Assembly (NCBI GenBank): GCA_022821685.1
Contig: JAJEDD010000025.1
Span: 81,757-145,756, forward strand
Reading direction: 5' to 3'
Origin: Acidimicrobiia bacterium
Lineage (GTDB): Bacteria; Actinomycetota; Acidimicrobiia; Acidimicrobiales; Aldehydirespiratoraceae
Length of the DNA stretch: 64,000 nucleotides
In this document: piece by piece, positions 1-8,359 of the stretch
Position numbering within the stretch: position 1 is the stretch's first letter
Layout of the letters: each line of letters starts with the position of its first letter
Position numbers and translations under genes: made by a program
Notes under the pieces: generated by a model
The model's input: the letters and a program-made list of their open reading frames with translations, nothing else
The model's database searches: none
Told to the model about the DNA's origin: nothing

Positions 1-1
1 G

Positions 2-1222
2 ACCGCCACCCGCAAGGCGCGGCGAGCGTCGTCTGTGACGGAGGCGGTGGACCTTCTCGACGAGTTCGGCGCGTTCTCCGACGACCCGCCCGAAGAGAGC
101 GCTCCGGCACCGGCCAGCTCGGCCTTGCTGGCCAGCGGGCCCGACGGACCCGGCGAGAACTCCGTCTGGTGCTTCTTCACCGAGCCGGGGATCGGCGCCG
201 AGTTGCTGGGAGAGGCCGCCGAGCTGGCCGCCTGGATCTCGGGCACGGTCACGGCCGTCACCAACATGGTCGACGAGTCGGCCTGGGACCAGCTGGCCGC
301 GGCCGGCGCCGACCGCCTGCTGGTGATCCCGGACGCGGCCGAGCCGTCGGAGCAGGCCGAGGCTCTCGCCGCCGCTGCAGCGGAGCGTCTTCCCTGGGCA
401 CTGCTGGTGGAGGGCACCCGCTCGGGCCGGGTGGTGGCTTCGGTTGTGGCGGCCCGCTGCGGCTGGGGCCTCACCGGCGACGCCGTCGGCCTGGAAGTCG
501 GACCCGACGGCCGTCTGGTGGCCTGGAAGCCCGCCTTTGGGGGCAGGCTCCAAGCGCCGATCCTGTCGCGCTCGCTGGTACAGATAGCCACCATCCGACC
601 CGGCGTGCTGGCTGCCAGGCCACCCCGAAAGAACCCGCCTCGGCTCAAGGCCGAGATGCTCGATGCGCCCGCGCCGTCGCGGCTGCGCACCGTCTCGACC
701 GAGCGCGAAGACGATGACTCGGGCGAGCTGCGCCGGGCCCGCACCGTCGTGGCCGTGGGGGTGGGGGTGGAGCCCGACGGCTATCCGGTGATCGACGAAC
801 TGCGAGCCGCCCTCGGCGACGCCGCGCTGGGCGCCACCCGCAGGGTCACCGACCAGGGCTGGGCGCCCCGCGGCCGCCAGATCGGGGTCACCGGCCATGC
901 GGTGTCGCCCCGGCTGCTGGTGGCGGTCGGCTCCAGCGGCCGCTTCAACCACACCGTCGGCATCCGCAACGCCGGGGTGCTCATGGCCGTCAACTCGAAC
1001 CCGGAGGCCGAGATCTTCGACCAGGTCGATGTCGGCCTGGTGGGCGAGTGGCAGACGATCGTGCCGGAGTTGACGGCCGAACTCAACAAGCGGGGCGTCG
1101 GCGACCGGATACGTTCATCCGACGCTCCCGCCGGAGGAACTACGACAGCCAGGCGGGGGATGCGGGTGTTCGACTTGCGAGCGAGTAGGGCGAAGCCCGT
1201 GCGAGCAAGCGGACGCCCGTAG
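2..1222 (+). CDS. Electron transfer flavoprotein alpha subunit (5' end open at window edge)
   Basis: ETF alpha passes electrons from acyl-CoA dehydrogenases and related flavoenzymes to the respiratory chain, binding FAD in its C-terminal half. The C-terminal part carries the family FAD signature, here GSSGRFNHTVGIRNAG followed by MAVNSNPEAEIF; the usual Gln-His is Asn-His. The N-terminal ETF domain begins at about residue 42 of the GTG-35 version (WCFFTEPGIGAELLGEAAEL). The frame is open from base 2 with no stop, and upstream residues TATRKARRASS resemble the basic tail of an ETF beta subunit. The gene may therefore be a beta-alpha fusion or simply have a long N-terminal linker; GTG at 35 is only one possible start. 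The tail after about residue 360 is an extra low-complexity extension. Identity is good; the true 5' end lies outside the window. Confidence 0.8.
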   Translation, partial: TATRKARRASSVTEAVDLLDEFGAFSDDPPEESAPAPASSALLASGPDGPGENSVWCFFTEPGIGAELLGEAAELAAWISGTVTAVTNMVDESAWDQLAAAGADRLLVIPDAAEPSEQAEALAAAAAERLPWALLVEGTRSGRVVASVVAARCGWGLTGDAVGLEVGPDGRLVAWKPAFGGRLQAPILSRSLVQIATIRPGVLAARPPRKNPPRLKAEMLDAPAPSRLRTVSTEREDDDSGELRRARTVVAVGVGVEPDGYPVIDELRAALGDAALGATRRVTDQGWAPRGRQIGVTGHAVSPRLLVAVGSSGRFNHTVGIRNAGVLMAVNSNPEAEIFDQVDVGLVGEWQTIVPELTAELNKRGVGDRIRSSDAPAGGTTTARRGMRVFDLRASRAKPVRASGRP

Positions 1223-1244
1223 CGCCCGCCGGGGCCGTCGCATA

Positions 1245-1310
1245 ATGATCGGCGCGAAATCGGCGGGACTGAAATGAGGGAGGGACTGAAATGAGCGAGG
1301 AGCTGACATG
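1245..1310 (+). other. Chain of three overlapping micro-ORFs leading into the LLM gene
   Basis: Three tiny ORFs follow one another: ATG 1245 (MIGAKSAGLK), ATG 1274 (MREGLK) and ATG 1291 (MSEELT). Each ends in TGA overlapping the next ATG as ATGA, and the last overlaps the LLM start at 1308. The DNA is a run of near-copies of a 17-bp unit (GGGACTGAAATGAG, then AGGAGCTGACATGAGG), so each unit supplies a purine-rich RBS and a start codon. Whether the peptides are made is unknown. Confidence 0.6.
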
Positions 1311-2165
1311 AGGATCGGCATCGGACTTCCCGTCACCACTAGGGGCACCAGCGGCGAGTTGCTGCTGGCCTGGGCCCGCCGGGCCGAGGAGGCCGGATTC
1401 GATGCGCTGACCTCAATCGACCGGATCGTGTACCCCGGCTTCGAGTCGCTCACCGCCATGGCCGCCGCGGCCGCGGTCACCAGCCGGATCGGGCTGCGCA
1501 CCAACGTGCTGCTCGCCCCGGCCCGCAGCGCGGTGATGGTGGCCAAGCAGGCCGCGTCGGTCGATCAGATCAGCGGCGGACGCTTCCTGCTCGGCATCGG
1601 CGTGGGTCGCCGCGCCGACGACTACGAGGCCACCGGTCGCAGCTTCGGCACCCGCGGCCGGCGCCTCGACGCCGACCTGGACATCATGAAGTCCGAATGG
1701 CTCGGCCAGCCAGCGGGCGGTCGAGCCCGGCCGTCGACGCTGGCGCCGGTGCGAGACGGCGCGGTTCCCCTCTTCTTCGGCGGCAGCCTCGACGCAGCCA
1801 TCCCCCGAATAGTCCGCTGCGGTGTGGGCTGGAGCGTGTCGTCGCGGGGTCCGGCCGACACCCACGACATGGCCGAGAAGGTGCGGGCCGCGTGGCGCGA
1901 GGCGGGCCGAGACGGCGCCCCCGTCATCATGGTGATGCACTACTTCGCGCTGGGCGACGACTCCAACGTCGACTACCTGCTCGACTACTACGGATATCAG
2001 GGCGACCGGGCCCGCATGTTCGCCGAGGGCGCCTACCGCAAAGCCGCCGACGTGACCGCCGCGGTGCGGGACTTCGCGGCGGTCGGCGTGGACGAGTACG
2101 TCTTCATTCCCACCATGGCCGACTTGGACCAGGTGGACCGTCTAGCCGACGCCGCCCTGGCCTGA
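1308..2165 (+). CDS. LLM-class flavin/F420-dependent oxidoreductase
   Basis: Luciferase-like monooxygenase family (TIM barrel binding FMN or F420); the substrate is not predictable. The N-terminus MRIGIGLPV, the EEAGFDALTSIDRI segment and the central QISGGRFLLGIGVGRR motif are typical. At 285 aa it has the size of compact F420-type members. ATG 1308 follows GAGGAG and is the last start in a chain of overlapping micro-ORFs. It lies downstream of the ETF alpha gene on the same strand, so the two may share a transcript. Confidence 0.85.
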   Translation: MRIGIGLPVTTRGTSGELLLAWARRAEEAGFDALTSIDRIVYPGFESLTAMAAAAAVTSRIGLRTNVLLAPARSAVMVAKQAASVDQISGGRFLLGIGVGRRADDYEATGRSFGTRGRRLDADLDIMKSEWLGQPAGGRARPSTLAPVRDGAVPLFFGGSLDAAIPRIVRCGVGWSVSSRGPADTHDMAEKVRAAWREAGRDGAPVIMVMHYFALGDDSNVDYLLDYYGYQGDRARMFAEGAYRKAADVTAAVRDFAAVGVDEYVFIPTMADLDQVDRLADAALA

Positions 2166-2195
2166 ACCCCGCCGGCTCTCGCAATCGCGCCGTCG

Positions 2196-2343
2196 ATGCG
2201 GTTGAATGAGAGGCCTATGGGCGAGCGCAGATTGGTGAATGCCCGTCGCGTCAAGGCGGTGTCTCGCCCCCTCATGTTCGCTGCGCTCACGGGCCGCCCA
2301 AACTCTGACAACACAGCCCGCGGTCTCGCAAGCTCGGCCTCTG
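2196..2343 (+). repeat. MITE-like interspersed repeat, copy A (degenerate)
   Basis: Shares the core TTCGCTGCGCTCACGGGCCG and the bracketing AGAGGCC / CTCGGCCTCT ends with copies near 6.7, 44.1, 46.9, 48.1 and 61.8 kb, but its middle is diverged. It overlaps the apparent start of the following lipoprotein gene. Confidence 0.55.
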
Positions 2344-2948
2344 GGAACCAGCGTCTCTGGGCACGCGTCGTTGCACTGGTGTTGGTGGCGTGGGTGCTGG
2401 CGGCCGGCTGTGGCCGGTCGGGGTACGAGTACGTCGAGAACGACGACGAGACTGTCTTCCTGAAGATTCCCACCGATTGGCAAGTCGTGTCCGAGGGCAA
2501 CGTGGACTTCGCCATCACCCCCGACGGCAACTACCCCCAGATCCTCCCCGGCGAGGAGGTTTTGGCCTGGCGGGCCCAGTTCGATGCTGCCCCGGAGATC
2601 AGCTCGCTCGACCACGTGGTCGGGTTCGTCGAGGTTCAGCCGGTGGACCGGCGCATGCGCTCGGAGTTGAACCTCGCCGACTTCTTCGGCGTCGATTCGA
2701 GTTCCGTGGCCGGAGAGATCGAGGTGGTGCGCCACGACCTCATCAGCGCGGGCGACATCACCGGCCACCGCATCGCCTGGAAGCAGCTCACCCCCGACGG
2801 CCGCGAGATCATCGGCGACCGGCTGGTGATGACCAACAGCCTCAACAGCGTGGTGTACACCGTCGGGCTGGGCTGCACCGTCGGCTGCTACAACGCCAAC
2901 GCCGCGGCCATCGACGAGGTGATGCGCACCTTCACGGTGGAGGACTGA
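2217..2948 (+). CDS. Putative lipoprotein of unknown function
   Basis: A hydrophobic stretch VVALVLVAWVLAAGC ends in a lipobox-like LAAGC, so the mature protein is probably lipid-anchored outside the membrane. The remaining roughly 175 residues are soluble and unrecognised, with a C-terminal pair of Cys (GLGCTVGC). The start is uncertain: ATG 2217 has a GAGAGG upstream, ATG 2196 and ATG 2274 are alternatives. All lie inside an interspersed repeat, so the first roughly 40 residues are repeat-derived and make an unusually long n-region. It ends 4 nt before the FtsH-like gene, implying co-expression, and may be an accessory of that membrane protease. Confidence 0.65.
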   Translation: MGERRLVNARRVKAVSRPLMFAALTGRPNSDNTARGLASSASGNQRLWARVVALVLVAWVLAAGCGRSGYEYVENDDETVFLKIPTDWQVVSEGNVDFAITPDGNYPQILPGEEVLAWRAQFDAAPEISSLDHVVGFVEVQPVDRRMRSELNLADFFGVDSSSVAGEIEVVRHDLISAGDITGHRIAWKQLTPDGREIIGDRLVMTNSLNSVVYTVGLGCTVGCYNANAAAIDEVMRTFTVED

Positions 2949-2952
2949 ACCG

Positions 2953-5430
2953 GTGCGGCTGTGGCCCAAGCGCACCAAGCGGGCGTCGTCGGCCGAGCCC
3001 ACATTGACGCTCGGCTCCACCGCGTCGCGGCCCCGCGACGCCGACCGAGCCACCCGCCGCCGCCTCGATCCGTGGGACCGGTCCAAGTACCTGATCCTCG
3101 GATCGGTGCTGTTCGGGTTCTTCTGGTGGCAGAAGCTCAACGCCAACCCCATCAAGTCGGTGGTCGACGGGTTCTGGGAGACGGTCGAGCAGCAGGCCTG
3201 GATCTGGATCCTGCTGGGCTTGGAAGTGGTGCGCCAACTGCACTTCGTGGTGTCCGAGCACTGGTCGGGCTACTACCGGTTCTGGAAGTTCAAGGTGTTC
3301 GGTCGGGTCGAGAACCGCCAGTCCCGCATGGATCCCTGGGTGCGCTTCCGCATCGGCCGGGTGCTGAGGATTCTGTTCTGGCTGCTGCTGTTCGGGGTGA
3401 TCATCGGCCAGTTCACCGACCAGAATCCGGTGGCCGCCCTCATCGGCCTGCCCGGGCTGCTCAACAGCTGGCTGCCCTGGGCGGCCCGGCTCATCATCTA
3501 CCCGCTGCTGCTGATCAGCCAGTTCGTGCTGCTGTTCTGGTTCCTGTCGCGCGGCGGCGTGGAGACCTACTTCCCCGACGACATCGACACCCGCTTCGAC
3601 GATGTGTGGGGCCAGGACCCGGTGAAGGAGCGGGTCCGGGAGAACCTGATCTTCCTGGAGAACCCCGAGTCCATCGAGGAGGTCGGCGGCTACGCCCCCG
3701 GCGGCATCCTGCTGTACGGGCCGCCCGGCACCGGCAAGACGCTGCTGGCCGAGGCCGCCGCGGGCGAGACCGGCAAGCCGTTCGTGTTCGTAGAGCCGGG
3801 CGCGTTCATGAACATGTTCTTCGGGGTGGGCATCCTCAAGGTCAAGGGCCTGTTCCGCAAGCTGCGCAAGCTGGCGTTGCGCTACGGGGGCGTGGTGGCC
3901 TTCTTCGACGAGGCCGACGCGTTGGGCAACCGGGGCGCGTCGGTGGGCGGCGACGGCGGCTTCGGCTCGGAGCGCTTCGCCGCCTTCCTGCGCGACGCCA
4001 CCGAGGCGGGATCGTCGTACCCGTACCTGTCGCCGGGCGCGCAGCGGGCGCTTCAGCAGGCCGCGCTGGGCGGCTACGACCGGGCCGGCACCCTGGGCGC
4101 CTACGGAGGCGATTGGTGGGGCGGTCCCCGGCGGGAGTCGATCATGATGATGGGCGGCGGTGGCGGCATGGGCACCCTGCAGGCTCTGCTGGCAGAGCTG
4201 TCGGGCCTCAAGAAGCCACGGGGATTCTTCAACCGGATCGTGCGCAAGATGCTGGGGATGCGGCCCAAGCCGCCCCCGAAGTACCGGATCCTGGTGATGA
4301 TGGCCTCCAACCTGCCCGAGGCGCTCGATCCGGCCATGCTGCGGCCGGGCCGCATCGACCGCATCTACAAGGTGGGCTACCCCACTCAGGAGGGCCGCAA
4401 GCGCACCTATGTGGGATACCTCGACAAGGTCGACCATGTGCTCACCGACGACGACATTGAGAAGCTGGCCACCATCACCCCCTACGCCACCGGGGCCACC
4501 ATCAAGGACATGGTCAACGAGGCGCTGATCACCGCCATCCGCGACGGCCGGCGGGTGATCACCTGGGCCGACATGATCAAGGCCAAGCAGCTCAAGGAGC
4601 ACGGCCTCGCCGACGACTTCGACTATGTGGAGCACGAGCGCCACGCCCTGGCCATCCACGAGGCCTGCCATGCGGTGGCCCTGCACCGGGTGAGCCGCCA
4701 TCGCATGATCGACCTGGCCACCATCGAGCGCCGGGGCAACGTGGGCGGCTTCGTGTCGCACATACCGCCCGAGGACCGCTTCACCCACTGGCGCTCGGAG
4801 TACGAGGCCGACCTGGAGGTGTCGCTGGCGTCGCTGGCCGGGGAGCGGATGTTCTTCGGCGACGACAACTCCTCGGGGGTGGGCGGCGATCTGCGCAACG
4901 CCACCCATCTGGCCGCCATGATGTCGGGCTACTGGGGGATGGGCTCCACGTTCGCCAGCCACGCGGTGCAGCGCCAGTTCGGGATCGGCGGCGGGCAGCG
5001 CAAAGGCGACGACGACGACCCCGAGCGCGAGCTGCTGCACACCGGCCTCGGCGACCAGATCGAGCAGCGCCTGGCCGACCGCTACAACGCGGCCAGGGCT
5101 CTGCTGGAGGCGAACCGGGTGGAGGTGCTGGCCGTGGCCCACGCCCTGGAGACCCACAAGACCATCACCGGCGAGGACGTGAGCGCCATCGTGGACCGCT
5201 CGGTGGGGCCGTTCCTCGACGGCCGGGGCTACTACATGCCCGAGGCGGTGGAGGCCCTCGAGGACTACCACGCCGCGGTGCTGGAACTGCGCCACAGCGG
5301 CGGGCTGCAGCTGCCCCCGCTGCCCAAGATCAGCGGCATCACCGGCCGCCTGGTCGAGGCGGTAGCGGTTCCGGTGGGCGCGGGCGCCGAGTCGGCCGGC
5401 ACCAACGGCGCCTCCGACCAAGACGGCTGA
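2953..5430 (+). CDS. Divergent FtsH-like membrane AAA+ zinc metalloprotease
   Basis: FtsH-type proteases unfold and degrade membrane and soluble proteins using an AAA+ ring and a zinc site. Visible in order are N-terminal membrane segments (about residues 50-70, 135-200), Walker A GPPGTGKT (about 256), Walker B VVAFFDEAD (about 316), sensor 1 MMASN (about 450), arginine finger region LRPGRIDR (about 463), the zinc site HEACH (about 567) and the FtsH-like GVGGDLRNAT (about 643) that should carry the third ligand. At 825 aa it is longer than usual. Between Walker B and sensor 1 there is a Gly-rich insert of roughly 100 residues ending in a basic stretch. GTG 2953 is the start. It probably forms an operon with the upstream lipoprotein. 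Confidence 0.85.
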   Translation: MRLWPKRTKRASSAEPTLTLGSTASRPRDADRATRRRLDPWDRSKYLILGSVLFGFFWWQKLNANPIKSVVDGFWETVEQQAWIWILLGLEVVRQLHFVVSEHWSGYYRFWKFKVFGRVENRQSRMDPWVRFRIGRVLRILFWLLLFGVIIGQFTDQNPVAALIGLPGLLNSWLPWAARLIIYPLLLISQFVLLFWFLSRGGVETYFPDDIDTRFDDVWGQDPVKERVRENLIFLENPESIEEVGGYAPGGILLYGPPGTGKTLLAEAAAGETGKPFVFVEPGAFMNMFFGVGILKVKGLFRKLRKLALRYGGVVAFFDEADALGNRGASVGGDGGFGSERFAAFLRDATEAGSSYPYLSPGAQRALQQAALGGYDRAGTLGAYGGDWWGGPRRESIMMMGGGGGMGTLQALLAELSGLKKPRGFFNRIVRKMLGMRPKPPPKYRILVMMASNLPEALDPAMLRPGRIDRIYKVGYPTQEGRKRTYVGYLDKVDHVLTDDDIEKLATITPYATGATIKDMVNEALITAIRDGRRVITWADMIKAKQLKEHGLADDFDYVEHERHALAIHEACHAVALHRVSRHRMIDLATIERRGNVGGFVSHIPPEDRFTHWRSEYEADLEVSLASLAGERMFFGDDNSSGVGGDLRNATHLAAMMSGYWGMGSTFASHAVQRQFGIGGGQRKGDDDDPERELLHTGLGDQIEQRLADRYNAARALLEANRVEVLAVAHALETHKTITGEDVSAIVDRSVGPFLDGRGYYMPEAVEALEDYHAAVLELRHSGGLQLPPLPKISGITGRLVEAVAVPVGAGAESAGTNGASDQDG

Positions 5431-5435
5431 CGTCC

Positions 5436-5471
5436 ACCGTCAGCGTCTCATCGGCCACACTGGCTGACGGT
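5436..5471. terminator. Inverted repeat between convergent genes
   Basis: ACCGTCAGC (5436-5444) is perfectly complementary to GCTGACGGT (5463-5471). It sits between the 3' ends of the convergent FtsH-like and MFS genes, as expected of a bidirectional terminator, but there is no clear U-tract. Confidence 0.45.
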
Positions 5472-5503
5472 TGCCCCTAATCGTCGCGGAAGCCAGGGAT
5501 CGG

Positions 5504-6697
5504 TCAGGGATTGGCGCCCATGCGGATGAGGCGCCGCCGTCCGAGGTCGGCGGCCAGCGCGGCCAGCAGTGCACAGGCTGCGATCATCAGAAACCCGGCC
5601 GTGTACGACACACGGTCCGCCAGCAGCCCGAATACCAGGGGCCCAACCACGCCGCCCACGTTGAGCCCGCCCGAGGTCATGCCGGTGGCCGCGCCGGGCG
5701 CGTCGCGGTAGGCCCGCACCACGGTGTGCACGATCAGGCCGCTCCAAGCCCAACCCACGCCCAGCGCGAATATGGAGCCCACCGATACCAGGACCGGTGT
5801 ACCGGCAGCCGCGGCCACATAGCCCAGTGTGCTCACCCCGAGCAGCGCCGACACGAGCTTGAGGTGCCCGGTCTCGTAGCGGTCGGCGACATAGCCCCCC
5901 GCGATCCTGGTGACGATCACCAGCGCGCTGGCCGCGGCCAACAGGTGCCCGGCCAGCCCCTCGTCGATGCCGGCCTCGGTGGCGGCCGACACGAAGAAGG
6001 CGGCCATGGTGGTGGACGCGGCCGAGCCCAGCGCGGCGGCCAGCATCAGCATGTTGAGCGGCCCATAGTCGATCTCGCTCAGGCCCCTCGACGCGCCCCC
6101 GGTGCGCACCCCCCGCCCGGGTCGGGGACCATAGGGCGGGGCCAGCGCCAGTCCGGCCAGCGGCACGGCCAGCGCGATGGCGAAGGCCCAGCGCCATCCC
6201 AGGGTGAGTCCGACTGCCGGCACGGCCAATCCGGCCAGGAACACAGACAGCGGCACGGCTGCGGCCTGGATGCCGAACGCCAGCCCGTGACGGTGCAGCG
6301 GGGTGCCCCGGGCCACCATCGTCTTGGTGCCCGGCCCGGCGATCGTCAGCCCGACGGCCCCCACCGCCAGCGCGGCCAGCAGAATCCAGTAGGAGCGGGC
6401 GGCTGCGGCGATGCCGCCCAAAGACACGATGCTGAGCAGATTGGCCGCTTGCAGCGAGCGCTGCGGGCCGAGCCGGTCGGTGAGGGTTCCGGCATGGGGC
6501 GAGGTGACCGCGGCCAGCAGGAAGAAGAAGGCCACCGCCACCCCCAGGCCGGCCTCGCCGAAGCCGAGGTCGTCGCCCATCTGAACCGCCAGCGCGCCCA
6601 GCCCGAAGGCGGGCAGCATGGCCGCCGTCTGCGACGACACCGAAGAGACCAGTGCGCCAACGGGCCGGGTTCGCTCCTCGCCGGGTGCGGCGTCCAT
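5504..6697 (-). CDS. MFS transporter
   Basis: Major facilitator secondary transporter of unknown substrate. The 397 residues are almost entirely hydrophobic segments compatible with 12 helices. The loop between helices 2 and 3 has the MFS motif A form GTLTDRLGPQR. ATG 6697 gives a short hydrophilic N-terminus. A MITE-like repeat lies immediately upstream, between this gene and the LLM gene on the same strand. Confidence 0.85.
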   Translation of the reverse strand: MDAAPGEERTRPVGALVSSVSSQTAAMLPAFGLGALAVQMGDDLGFGEAGLGVAVAFFFLLAAVTSPHAGTLTDRLGPQRSLQAANLLSIVSLGGIAAAARSYWILLAALAVGAVGLTIAGPGTKTMVARGTPLHRHGLAFGIQAAAVPLSVFLAGLAVPAVGLTLGWRWAFAIALAVPLAGLALAPPYGPRPGRGVRTGGASRGLSEIDYGPLNMLMLAAALGSAASTTMAAFFVSAATEAGIDEGLAGHLLAAASALVIVTRIAGGYVADRYETGHLKLVSALLGVSTLGYVAAAAGTPVLVSVGSIFALGVGWAWSGLIVHTVVRAYRDAPGAATGMTSGGLNVGGVVGPLVFGLLADRVSYTAGFLMIAACALLAALAADLGRRRLIRMGANP

Positions 6698-6719
6698 CTT
6701 CGGACGTCCCCGCTAGCAG

Positions 6720-6852
6720 GCGCGCAAATGGGTGAGAGCCGGTCGCGTCGCGGCGGGGTCATTCCCGCTCTTGTTCGCTGCGCTCACGGGCCGCTCGGGC
6801 CACGGCCTCGCCCGTATGGGCCGGAATCGCTCACCCATTCACTCGGCCTCTT
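6720..6852 (+). repeat. MITE-like interspersed repeat, copy B (near full length)
   Basis: Contains the family core (TTGTTCGCTGCGCTCACGGG, GCCGCTCGGGCCACGGCCTC). Its ends pair perfectly: AATGGGTGAG (6727-6736) with CTCACCCATT (6830-6839). It is flanked by near-identical 20-bp direct repeats, 6702-6723 and 6854-6874, both containing GGACGTCC..CGCTAG and GGCGC. These could be a long target duplication or a local tandem duplication. Confidence 0.7.
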
Positions 6853-6863
6853 GGGACGTCCCG

Positions 6864-7832
6864 CTAGAGGGCGCCGAAGTTGTCGCTCAGCACCGTTCCC
6901 GCCTCGGCGATGGCGCCGAGGTCGGTGTTGTCGTGCAGGTTGAAGATCAGCCCGTCGAGCCCGGCGTCGAACAGGGCGGCGACCTGCTCGCACACCCCGT
7001 CTTGGTCGCCCTCGACGGCGTAGCCCCGGTACTTGTCCATGCTCATGTTGCGCCTGGCCCGCAACTCGGCGCCGAGCCGGGCCGCTTCGGCGGCGGTGTC
7101 GGCCATCACCAGCGCGCCCAGCCGGGTCTTGGAGATCTCGGCCGGATCCCGCCCGGCCCGCTCGCAGTGGGATTCGAGCACGCTGAGCTTGTGGCGGATC
7201 CCGGCCGGGTCGCCGAAGATGTTGCAGGCGTCGGCGTAGCGGGCCGCGATGGCCAGGGTGCGCCGCTCGCCGCTGCCGCCCACCAGGATCGGCGGCCCGC
7301 CGGGGTTGATGGGCCGGGGCCGGTTGAGGGCGCCGTCGATGCGGTGGCGCTTGCCTGCCAGCGTGGCCGGCCCGCCGCCGAACATGGCCCGGCAGATCTG
7401 CACCGTGTCCTCCAGCCGGTGCATGCGCTCGCCCACCGGCAGGAACTCGTAGCCGTAGGCGACGTGCTCGGCCTCGCACCAGGCGGCGCCGATGCCGAGC
7501 ACCGCCCGCCCGCCCGACACCACATCGAGGGTGGTGACGGTCTTGGCCAGCAGGGCCGGGTTGCGGTAGGTGACGCCGGTCACCAGCGCGCCCAGCCGGG
7601 CGGTGCGGGTCCGGGGGGCCAGGGCGGCCAGCAGCGTGTAGGGCTCCAGCATGGGCTCGTGGTCGGCGCCCATGGGCGGGATCTGATGGAAGTGGTCCAT
7701 CACCCACAGCGAGTCGAACCCGCTGCTCTCGGCGGTCGCGGCGGCCGCGCTGACCGCGCTGAACATGTCGGAGTCGTCCACGCCGGGGTAGGTGAAGCTG
7801 CTGATGTTGAACCCGAAGCGGGTAAGCGTCAT
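6864..7832 (-). CDS. LLM-class F420/flavin-dependent oxidoreductase
   Basis: Luciferase-like family; the substrate is unknown. Seen are SSGFDSLWVMDHF, an early-strand motif of F420-type members, and VVSGGRAVLGIGAAW. ATG 7832 is preferred because AGGAAT lies just upstream; an in-frame ATG at 7850 is possible. A palindromic GTATAC (7840-7845) overlaps the leader. The stop codon lies in one of the two direct repeats that flank the neighbouring MITE-like element. Confidence 0.85.
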   Translation of the reverse strand: MTLTRFGFNISSFTYPGVDDSDMFSAVSAAAATAESSGFDSLWVMDHFHQIPPMGADHEPMLEPYTLLAALAPRTRTARLGALVTGVTYRNPALLAKTVTTLDVVSGGRAVLGIGAAWCEAEHVAYGYEFLPVGERMHRLEDTVQICRAMFGGGPATLAGKRHRIDGALNRPRPINPGGPPILVGGSGERRTLAIAARYADACNIFGDPAGIRHKLSVLESHCERAGRDPAEISKTRLGALVMADTAAEAARLGAELRARRNMSMDKYRGYAVEGDQDGVCEQVAALFDAGLDGLIFNLHDNTDLGAIAEAGTVLSDNFGAL

Positions 7833-7839
7833 GATTCCT

Positions 7840-7845
7840 GTATAC
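7840..7845. promoter_or_regulatory. GTATAC site upstream of LLM gene
   Basis: Palindromic GTATAC read on the minus strand as GGTATACAGGAATC then ATG. The same core lies in three other leaders of this window (14259, 23294, 26290). It could be an operator or an extended -10 element. Confidence 0.35.
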
Positions 7846-7912
7846 CGCATTCGAGCGGCTCCGGCCCATCGAGCCCAGCAGGGCAGAGTCGCAACCGACA
7901 GGGAGCTCGACC

Positions 7913-8359
7913 ATGAACGTCCCAGCCTCGACCGCCGACCAGCTGTCGCTCACCGAGTGGGTGGACCGCTTCTCGGGCCATGTGGCCAACCTCCGCTACG
8001 ACGAGGCCGCCGCCATGATGGACCCCGAGGTGAACAGCTTCAGCACTTGGACCGACGTGGTGGAGGGGGTGGACCACTTCGTCAACGGGCAGTGGCGCAA
8101 CGTCTGGCCCACCATGACCGACTTCGTGCTGCTGACCGACAAGATGCGCACCCGGGTCTCCGGCGACCGGCTGATGGCCGCGGTCATGGTGACCTGGACC
8201 TCAACCGGCTACGCCCTCGACGGCGCCACCTTCGACCGCCCCGGCCGCTGCTCGTTCGTGCTGGTCAGAGACTCCCTCGAAGGCCCCTGGCGGGGCGTGC
8301 AGGGCCACTTCTCGCTGATGCGGGGCGTCCCCCAACAATCCTTCGGCCCCCGGAGCTAG
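7913..8359 (+). CDS. SnoaL/NTF2-like fold protein
   Basis: The 148-aa sequence has the pattern of NTF2-like small proteins: a helical start (WVDRFSGHVANLRYDEAAAMMD), a conserved-looking W..VVEGVDHFVNGQW loop and alternating beta strands with WTSTGYALDGATF. Such proteins act as isomerases, hydrolases or ligand-binding subunits; no role can be assigned. GGGAGC lies before ATG 7913. It is divergent from the LLM gene and abuts the convergent cyclodeaminase gene with no spacer. Confidence 0.7.
   Translation: MNVPASTADQLSLTEWVDRFSGHVANLRYDEAAAMMDPEVNSFSTWTDVVEGVDHFVNGQWRNVWPTMTDFVLLTDKMRTRVSGDRLMAAVMVTWTSTGYALDGATFDRPGRCSFVLVRDSLEGPWRGVQGHFSLMRGVPQQSFGPRS

Noticed and set aside
2932..5421. 829-codon minus-strand frame opposite the FtsH-like gene
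   Set aside because: Antisense shadow; the plus strand carries Walker and zinc motifs in order.
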